A program made the translations under genes and the position numbers. DNA of 64,000 nucleotides. It comes from Triticum aestivum (lineage: Eukaryota > Streptophyta > Magnoliopsida > Poales > Poaceae). Positions 56,094 to 64,000 of this stretch are shown in pieces. The number at the start of each line of letters is the position of its first letter. Position 1 is the first letter of the stretch. The DNA lies in contig NC_057811.1 in the NCBI RefSeq assembly GCF_018294505.1, positions 25,052,197 to 25,116,196 of the forward strand. Reading direction: 5' to 3'. The notes beneath the pieces were generated by a model. That model was not told where the DNA came from. It made no database searches and saw nothing but the letters and a program-made list of their open reading frames with translations.

Positions 56094-58411
56094 TTAACAA
56101 TAGTTCGGACACATACTGAATATGCCGCCCCGCAGCTTCTTGTTCTCCTTCACGGAATCAGCTAGCTGGGCCCGCACATCCTTCAGCTCTTCACCTAGCT
56201 GGGTTTTGCAATCCTGGAGCTGGTTTTTCTCAGCAATGGCCTGCTTCAGCACACGTTCGCCCACAGCATGTAGCCTCTTGGCTTCTTGTTCATTCGCTTG
56301 CGCGACTTCCAGCGCCTCTTTGAGTTCCTCTGACAATCATGTGATGATATAGGCAGGACTATTAGCATTAATGGCATATGATTATATTTTCTCGATGGAG
56401 GGGGATATTACCAGGCGACGCCTTTTTGGACTTTTCCAGTTCTGCGGTAGCAGCATTTAGCTGCGCCCGACATTGTTCCAGCTCTTGGGTTAGCAGGTTG
56501 TTCTTCTCTGTAAGAACCTGGTCATACAATGGTCCTTAAATCAGTTGTACCAACTGCTTTCAGTCCCGGGGGCTACTGGCATATGGCTATCCTATTCGGA
56601 CAAAGAAAACTTACCCGCACATCTGTTACATGCTGCTTTGTGGCTCTACTAAGCCCGTTTCGGGCAGCTCGGATGTATGCATCAACCGAGCTGAAGGCAT
56701 TGAATGCCTCTTCCGAGACTCAGGGTCTCGTAAAATAGCCCTGCAGCGCCGATGATTCATGGCGCTCTCCACTTCCGAGTTGGTAACGGACATATTCTCC
56801 GAACCCTCGGCCGAAGGACAGTCCGGCATTGTTCCCATATCAGCTCCCGTCTCTCCGACGGGGTCTAAATCCCGGGTGCTGGGAGTACGGCTGGCCGGAC
56901 GTTCGGGCATAGTCCGGTGAACCTTTTTCCTGGTACCAGACAAACGTATAAGTTGCAGTTGGATGTGACTACTAAAGTATACCTTCAAATCCCTACCTCT
57001 TTGACGAGGGACCGGTCGTGTCTTCACCGACCTTCCTTTTAGAGGCCTTGCTCGGCGCTGGAGCCGCCCTCTTTGGAGCTGCCCCCGGAGTAGCGTGACG
57101 CGCCGAACGCCTCCCCTGTGGAATACGATGCAGTGCGATGAGTGAGGCAGTGCGAGGAAGCTCTTTCGAGCAAGACTTTTTCTTGATAACTTACGTAGGA
57201 AGCAGGAAGAAGACCAGGGTAATCAGCGATAATGGCCACTTCCATGCCATCGTAGCTCGCCTGGTAAAACACCCCTTCCGCGAGTACCACGAATATATTC
57301 GGGTCTTCTTCAAACCCAGGATCCAGCTCCCGGTTGTGGTTCTCAGGCTGTGGGCGCGGGGCTGTAAAACCCCTCGATGATTTTTCGCCAATGCTGTTAT
57401 AAGCGGATTAGAAATTTATCAAAGGTAATCCGGGAAGCGGAATGAGTAAAGCAGAAGGACTGGGGCTTACCCAACTGGGAGGATCATACATAGAATATCC
57501 ATCCCTGCGATTGATGCAAAGAAATTCCTCTTCCTCCCCTTTGAATAGCTCGGCCAATATCTTGGCTAGAGCAGCGGGGGTGTCCGGACGTTTCCGACCA
57601 CAGCGGGAGGCGTCGTCCTCCCTGTTGTAGTGCCACATTGAGAGCCCTCTATATTGAAGCGGCTGAACCCCTCGCACTATGGAGGTCGCCATTACCTCAA
57701 CCATTGTTAATCCGGACTGGGCGAGCGTCTTTATCTTACCCATGATCTGATGAACCTCCGAACTGTCATCCTCCTCAAGGCTCCGAGGACGCCAACTATG
57801 GCGTTTCTTTAGCAGAACGCTTGCGAATTCAGGGAGACCCTTTCGAACCGGGTCGGGAAGTGCAACGTCCTCGATGTAGAACCATTCGGAAGGCCATTCT
57901 TTAGGTTCCCTCCTTGGTGTGCCGGATAGGTATCCGGTATCGACGATGCGCCACACTTCGGCTCCGCCCACTTCAAATATTGACCCCTCGTGGTTATGCG
58001 GGACAAGAGATAACAATTTTCTCCACAGTTCAAAATGGGCTTCAACACCCAGAAATAACTCGCATAAAGTGACGTAACCTGCTATGTGCATGATAGAGGC
58101 AGGAGTGAAGTTGTGCAGCTGGAGGCCGTAATATTCCAGAAGCCCTCGAAGGAACGGATGGACTGGAAATCCGACGCCTCTTAGCAGATAAGGGACGAAG
58201 CACACTCGCTCCCCCCGGATGGATTAGGGAAGTCCTCCGCCTGAGTCACGCCGTTGAAGGAGGCCAACCCTGCTCGAACAGGGACCAGATCCGCGGGGGG
58301 AAGAAATCCATGCGCTTGCAACTTTGCTAATTGACTGTGAGGCACAGAGCACTTCTCCCACTCGCCTCTCTCTGGGCTGGAACGGGAGGAGGAGCTGGGA
58401 ATGCTAGCCAT
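56094..58411 (-). pseudogene. Antisense gene of the third Gypsy element, Transposase_28-like
   Basis: Begins MASIPSSSSR (about 58411). A C-run at 58211-58216 shifts the frame between PNPSGG and ERVCFVPYLL, after which 58205-57480 is open (VGFPVHPFLRGLLEYYGLQL; EWPSEWFYIEDVALPDPVRK), the PF04195-type domain. It is spliced (TTGG/gtaagc) to a second exon (about 57192-57390, FVVLAEGVFYQASYDGMEVA), a basic exon (KASKRK, about 57040-57120) and a coiled-coil exon (56094-56336, LKEALEVAQANEQEAKRLH). The same order of parts, domain-basic-coil, as the antisense gene at 42227-46285 shows a shared ancestral layout. Broken by the homopolymer frameshift; 3' end not defined. Confidence 0.7.
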
Positions 58412-58715
58412 GTTGGAATGGTTTCTCCTAGTAGTCTCCGGGGATTTTCTCGGCACAGTATCGCATGGATCTGAGATCCAATATCTTTAAATATGTGCTC
58501 TTCCTTGCACGGACGGGGTGTTATTCATAAAAATATCCTGATGTTCCGCATTCGCTCGACATGTGGAAGACGAATTTATTAGCGCACAGAAGCCGAGGGG
58601 AGCAATATTGAATCAACGGCCAAATATATTACTTGGAGAAGGAACCCGCCTTGCAATGCCGAAGACAATGCTGCGCGCCGAACACCTCGTCATTGAAGCC
58701 TGGTTCGGGGGCTAC

Positions 58716-59197
58716 TGAGGGAGTCCTGGACTAAGGGGTCCTCGGGCGTCCGGCCTGTTATCCATTGGGCCGGACTGATGGGCTGTGAAGACATGAAGGC
58801 CGAAGACTATACCCGTGTCCGGATTGGACTCTACTTGGCGTGGAAGGCAAGCTAGGCGACCAACTATGAAGAATCCTTCTTATATAACCGACTCCATGTA
58901 ACCCTAGATCTCTCGGGTGTCTATATAAACCGGAGAGCGGTAGTCCGGATAGACAGATACACATTACCATAGTTATACAGGCTAGGCTTCTAGGGTTTAG
59001 CCATTACGATCTCGTGGTAGATCAACTCTTGTAATACTCCTATTCATCAAGATCAATCAAGCAGGAAGTAGGGTATTACCTCCATAGAGAGGGCCCAAAC
59101 CTGGGTAAACATTGTGTCCTCCGTCTCCTGTTACCATCGATCCTAGACGCACAGTTCGGGACCCCCTACCCGAGATCCGCCGGTTTTGACACCGACA
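58716..59197 (+). repeat. LTR of the third Gypsy element
   Basis: TGAGGGAGTCCTGGAC...ACCGACA, preceded by a purine tract. TATA-type box gtctatataaacc at about 58918-58930. The bases CCCGC follow (candidate TSD), with no partner in the window. Confidence 0.8.
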
Positions 59198-60590
59198 CCC
59201 GCCATCTGCGAAACCCACGATGCGCGATCGTCATGGCGCTCGTCCTCCCGAGCCGTCGTCGCCTCACTGTGCTCCGAGCCACCGTCGTCGCTCCTTACTG
59301 CTCTCTCCCTTTTTTTAGAACGAAGGCTCGAGAGAGAGCCCGGCTTTGAATTAACAAAGCCATCAACCGGCCAGGAGTTACATCGGACAACACCTTACAA
59401 GAGGAAAAAAAGAAAAAGGCGCGCGCTAGGGTTTCGTCGCCGCCCGAGTCGCCCCGAGCGGAGCGACGCGGGGGCTCCTATCTACCTTGGTTGGTGGCTC
59501 TCTCCCTTTACCCCCTTTCTTTCTCCCGACATCGATCTACCAAGGCCCACCACTTGAAATCTGATTGCGTGTTTAGATAGAAACCCAACCCGAACTCTAT
59601 CGATCGATGCCCTTTTATTTGACGGGACCATCCATTGATCTCCCTTTGCTCTGCTCCAAGTTGTATTAGTATTGAAATCGGTCAGCGACGCGGGGGGGGG
59701 GGGGGGCAGTGCGGTCCAAGGCTGAAATTAAGGAGCAATGAGCCCGACAACAAAAAAGACGAACCATATTTTACTTATCGGTGGCAATAGGGGTAAATAA
59801 TATTAACTCCGAGGGTTATTTTGATAACGGACAAAAAAACTGAAGAAACTCATCTCCCTCTAATATTTTTTCTCTAAAGATTGCAAGGGCATAATTACCT
59901 GTCCTGTGTTTTTTTTTTTGGAAAACACCTGCCTTGAGTGATGGTGATTTGTGTAACAAGGTTCAGACGTAATGACTCTCCCTCTCTCAAAAAAAGAACT
60001 CAACGGTGACAAACTAAACTTGAGGTAACTGAAGACAGAATAAAAAAGCTGGTATTTTTGTCAGATTTTTAGTCTACTGGTATGTGAATGCCTATGTTTT
60101 TCTATAAAAAGTCAGAATTATCACACTATGCTACAATACCCTCTCTTTTTGTTTGCGTGTGGGGGGGAGGGGGGGTATGCTACAGGTACCCTCGCGTGGT
60201 CAGGACCACTAGTCGTATCCATGTTGGCGTGAGCCTGATCCAGATGGATTGTTATTAAATTCCACAATCTTTCTGTAATCCTAAAGATTGAGACGAATAA
60301 AAATAGATCGTACCTTAGAATGCAATTAAACCCTGCTAATTATTTTCATTATCTTTTGAGAAGATCTTGTAATAATTTTCATTATTACTATAAAAGATTT
60401 CGCCGAATAAAAAATAGGCGATGATGATGATACGATCACGAGATGGATGGCCATGGCAAGGACCACCGGCCGGCCGTATCCACGTAGGACAATGCGTCAG
60501 CGGCCAGATGGATTCCAAATGGACTCGGCTGCTTCTCAGCGTCCCTCCAAACCTGCGTGCGCATGCATGCATTCATGTGACCCGATCTCC
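59198..60590. other. Intergenic region upstream of the GH27 gene
   Basis: Contains G homopolymers (59692, 60163) and a loosely duplicated pair (ggaccac...cgtatcca...ccagatggatt at about 60203 and 60460). A segment (59310-59420) has the look of a dispersed Triticeae repeat that I cannot name. No coding region is supported. Confidence 0.35.
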
Positions 60591-60599
60591 ACCTCACTC

Positions 60600-60892
60600 G
60601 GTAAATTTGACAAATTTGACCTATAATCGAAATCAAATTACAGAATGAACTGTCCGTGAAACTATTTCACGCGGCTGACTCTTGGCACCTAACTCTCAGG
60701 CGCTGCACGCTGACTTGGGCACATATGGGTGCGACGCTGGCCGTGTAGCGCCTATCTGAAAGGCGTTGCACAGTAGGGTGTGGCACCGGCGCGGCGGGCG
60801 CTACACAAAAGGGTCAGGGAAGTGAAATAGTTTCGCAACCAGTTCATTCTGTGATTTGATTTCGATTATAGGTCAAAATTGTCAAATTTGCC
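60600..60892. mobile_element. Mutator-type MITE in the GH27 promoter
   Basis: Terminal inverted repeats of about 70 bp (ggtaaatttgac, ctataatcgaaatcaaatta, cagaatgaact, gaaactatttcac) face each other, flanked by a 9-bp duplication ACCTCACTC at 60591-60599 and 60893-60901. Long TIRs and a 9-bp TSD are diagnostic of MULE-derived elements. The GC-rich centre has no ORF. Confidence 0.88.
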
Positions 60893-60930
60893 ACCTCACT
60901 CCACCACCACACTCCACAGCCCCATCCGCT

Positions 60931-60942
60931 TCGCTATAATTG
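60931..60942 (+). promoter_or_regulatory. Putative TATA-like box of the GH27 gene
   Basis: gctataattgc, about 75 bp upstream of the ATG and about 40 bp downstream of the MITE. It is the only TATA-like motif between the MITE and the start codon. Confidence 0.4.
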
Positions 60943-61008
60943 CCGTTCGCGGCCGACACTGCTCGCAGCACAGCGCACAGCTGAAGCCGGCGCCCATACC
61001 TCATCTCC

Positions 61009-64000
61009 ATGGCGGGCATGCTCTGCGTCGCCCTCCTCCTGGCGTCCCTGGTCTGGCCAGCCGCGCTCACGGCCGGCTCCGCGGGAGATGGCCGCCGGCA
61101 GCAGCAGCAGCTCACCGCGCTGCCGCCGAGGGGATGGAACTCGTACGACTCCTTCTCGTGGATCATCGGCGAGGCCGCGTTCCTCGACAACGCGCGGATC
61201 ATGGCCAACAGGCTGCTCCCGCATGGATACCAGGTAGGCGACGGTACCCAGGTTCAGAGTCTCTCATAGACACATGCATAGAATGGATGCTCATAATGCA
61301 TTTCTCCGCTTCGACGCAGTACGCGGTGATAGACTTCCTGTGGTACCGGAGGATCGCCGCCGGCTCGGGGGTGGGCGCGTACGGCTTCGACAGCATGGAC
61401 CAGTGGGGGCGCCCGTACCCTGACCCCCAGAGGTTCCCGTCGGGCCGAGGCGGCGGAGGATTCAGGCCCATCGCCGATAAGGTCCATGCCATGGGCTTGA
61501 AGTTCGGCATCCACCTCATGAATGGGATCAGCACCCAGGCCGTCAACGCCAACACGCCCATCCTCGACGTCCGCACGGTGCTCGTCTCCATCTTGATTCT
61601 TTTTTTTTCTTTTGTTATTACTTCTGGAGTAGTATAGCTTTTTTTGTCTTCAGGTTTGGGTTGCTTACCACATGTTCCACGTGGTCTTCCAGAATAGCTG
61701 ATCTTCGCTTCGTTTTGAAGTTTTTCTTTTTGGTATCATTTTGCAGTATTTTGGTACAATCTTTCACGTCCAAAAACTAAATGCATATTTTCATGTTGGT
61801 ATAAAAAGACGCAAAGGACAGATCCAACAAATCTCAGCCAACAAACAATGTCAATCCAACAACCTATAATGCTTCAATGACGAGCGCTCAACATGTTTAG
61901 CGTGCAATTAATAACATATCAAATATATATTATCTATGTAATTAACACGTAATTGATATCCTACCTAATATTAACGCACAATTGATTTTTTGCATGATAT
62001 CAACGTGCAACTAATTTTGTGCCTGATATCAATGTGCATTGCACGTACACATTTAGTAGTTCTAGTATAAAAGAGCGAATTTTGGAGATCCAACAGATCT
62101 CACCCACACATCCACGTCAATCCAACAACCTATGTTGATTTGATGTTTATTGCTAAACATGTTTAGCATGCTCAATATTACATTTACTTGCCCAAAAAAA
62201 TATTATAATTATTTAGTATTATTACTATCCAATTATTATTGTTAGGTAGTAATTATTAGTCGTTATTACTATCCAATTATGTCCATGTAGCAATAGTTGC
62301 TATCTAATTATCTCCAAACAGCATATAATCTTGTTATATTTCTGTAGACAAGTATATACCCTTGTCTAATCAACAGCTAGGATCAAATTGTCCTCTTACC
62401 TCTTAGAAAGTAAGATGGAGCATCGTCTTAAAAGTTGTCATCATGAAAGAAAGGGATCTGTAAAAGAAAGAGATCTTAGCGCGTTTTTTTGCAATTTTTA
62501 TTCAGGGAAAAGCCTATGTAGAGAATGGCCGACAATGGAGGGCGCGTGACATAGGCCTCACCCACAGGACATGTGCGTGGATGCCAAAAGGATTTATGAG
62601 TGTAAATACCGACCTGGGAGCTGGACGAGCATTCCTAAGGTCTCTCTACCGACAGTATGCCGACTGGGGCGTCGATTTCGGTAAATAGAACTTCATACTA
62701 ATTTTCAGCTACATTATTCTGAATTTCAGAAGCGGATTGTAGTCCTTAGAACTGAAAATCTCAGCAAATGGTAACATAATGCACCAAACTGTTCTGCTTA
62801 CAGTGAAGCTAGATTGCATCTTCGGCGCGGATTACAGCCCGAAAGAGATTGTGACCGTCTCAGAGGTACTATGAACTAATGTAGCCCTCCATTCTAGAAT
62901 TAGCTACATCACAGTTGGCGATCTGTTGAGATCAATTCATGGGAAATATACATTGCATTAACTGCAGATCCTGAAAGAGCTTGAGAGACCAGTCGTCCTA
63001 TCCATCTCCCCCGGAACCGCTGTCACTCCAGCATTAGCTGAGAATATCACACAACATGTTGACATGTACAGGGTAACAGGAGATGATTGGGACAGCTGGA
63101 AAGATGTTCGCCCACATTTCGATGTCGCCAGGTAGATTCCATTTAAGCATATGCTCATCACACAATTCTAGATATATGGCAACTGCTGCTTGCAGTTTGC
63201 AGTACAACCAATTTACTTTATCTTCTTTTTCACCGCGCATATAATATATAGATCCTTTGCTGCTGCGAATAAGATCGGCGCCCCAGGACTGCGAGGAAGG
63301 TCCTGGCCAGACTTAGACATGCTTCCATTTGGCTGGCTTACTGATGCAGGTGATCATCCATACCATAAATTCGTGGTACTTTCCTTTTTAGTAATGCACG
63401 ACTCGGTTCTACTTTTCATGTGCATCGCTGTGACTAATCGTTCGAAAACTTCTGATCTTTCTCTCATACAGGTGCTAATCAGGGCCCTCACAGAACCACT
63501 AGCCTTACATTTGACGAACAAACAACACAGGTTTGCAATTGAAGAAACTTCATCTCTGTTTCCAAGTTATTTGGAACCCAAAGTCTGAAACCTTTGAACA
63601 CATTTTTGCAGATGGGACTTTGGTCAATGGCTAAATCACCGCTCATGTATGGTGGGGACTTGAGGCATCTCGACGATCGCACATTCAATCTAATTACCCA
63701 CCCTACTCTCCTGAAGATAAATCACCACAGCAGAAACAACATGGAGGTGAACTAAATATTAGTTGGAGTCCGGATATTCCTGCTGCAACATATACTGAAC
63801 CACGAGCTAACCTGTGGGTATTTTTTTCAGTTTGGTTATATTCATAGTGAGAGGGCTTCAAAGCCAGATGAACAATCCGGTCGCTCAAAGTCCGGATATC
63901 CGGTGGACGTGACAAACAATGGTGGAATGGTTCTTGGTCTCGGTACATGCAGCGATAAGAGCGCCGTTGGATGGCACCGTTCCTCAGAAGATCGCATTTG
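61009..64000 (+). CDS. GH27 melibiase-family glycosidase (alpha-galactosidase / APSE-like), 3' end outside window
   Basis: Exons: 61009-61233, 61320-61577, 62506-62680, 62804-62865, 62968-63131, 63252-63349, 63472-63530, 63612-63746, 63831-64000+, all with GT/AG borders and matching phases. Residues 1-26 are a signal peptide (CVALLLASLVWPAALTAG), so the enzyme is secreted or vacuolar. LPPRGWNSYDSFSW opens the GH27 barrel. VKLDC holds the nucleophile Asp and YRVTGDDWDSW the acid/base Asp. Other family blocks are PDLDMLPFGWLTD and WSMAKSPLMYGGDLRHLD. GH27 enzymes release alpha-galactose or beta-L-arabinopyranose; the closest remembered plant subgroup is that of Arabidopsis At3g26380 (APSE, beta-L-arabinopyranosidase), acting on arabinogalactan. 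The substrate is inferred, not shown. No disabling change seen. Confidence 0.92.
61590..62500. repeat. Large AT-rich intron 2 with internal duplication
   Basis: About 61797-61880 and 62066-62165 share tataaaa.agcg, agatccaaca.atctca, gtcaatccaacaacctat and aacatgtttagc. A second duplicated word, ttattactatccaattat, occurs at 62219 and 62264. Probably remains of small insertions; the flanking splice sites are intact. Confidence 0.55.

Larger units (their letters stand above)
55941..59197 (+). mobile_element. 3' part of a third Gypsy element
   Basis: Carries a broken antisense gene, a purine tract (tcgggggctac) and a 482-bp LTR in the same arrangement as the Tat element, but with unrelated LTR sequence. 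Its left side is cut by the CACTA terminus at 55940. gag, pol and 5' LTR are not in the window. Confidence 0.75.

Noticed and set aside
60879..61637. 252-codon frame overlapping the GH27 start
   Set aside because: Different frame from the signal peptide and GH27 motifs and runs through intron 1; the spliced GH27 model explains the region.

Overview
This is a stretch of a large, repeat-packed grass genome, almost certainly Triticeae (wheat/Aegilops/barley relatives). The evidence is the repeat content: CTCCCTCC-type Stowaway MITEs, a CACTA element whose end starts CACTACAAAAAAATAC, a Tat-type Gypsy element with a spliced antisense gene, kilobase-scale Gypsy LTRs, and N-runs typical of a draft cereal scaffold. 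There are no prokaryotic features.

Layout. 1-13661 is old, repeat-littered intergenic DNA. It holds one short promoter-equipped ORF (2122-2517, with an in-frame stop before a repeat-rich extension), exon-like fragments of an unrecognised minus-strand gene family in two promoter-bearing copies (3838-6935 and about 9130-9721), several MITEs, a probable small Helitron, minisatellites and one gap. From 13662 to 48796 the window is a matryoshka of insertions whose target-site duplications can all be read. A Tekay-like chromovirus Gypsy element (13667-48791, TSD GCTCC) has an intact 1463-codon polyprotein. Its 3' LTR was split by a Tat-lineage Gypsy element (23084-47109, TSD CCGCT) with a decayed gag-pol and an antisense gene that has its own TATA box and spliced leader. 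The pol of that element was split by a CACTA transposon (26973-38051, TSD ATT) carrying TNPD-like and TNPA-like genes. The assembly inside this CACTA is suspect: 1.25 kb appears twice at about 1% divergence, bounded by N-runs and GGGTGTCG low-complexity sequence.

48797-55940 is the sequence into which the outer Gypsy element landed. It holds a plus-strand multi-exon gene built from repeated exon modules and a C-terminal coiled coil. A GGGCC-rich subterminal array and a CACTA terminus at 55940 follow, so the gene is probably a CACTA accessory (TNPA-like) or captured gene. 55941-59197 is the 3' part of another Gypsy element, with a broken antisense gene and a 482-bp LTR.

59198-64000 is genic. 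A 293-bp Mutator-type MITE with a 9-bp TSD sits about 40 bp upstream of the putative TATA box of a GH27 (melibiase-family, alpha-galactosidase / beta-L-arabinopyranosidase type) gene. Nine exons of that gene are resolved before it runs off the right edge. It is the only clearly functional host gene in the window.
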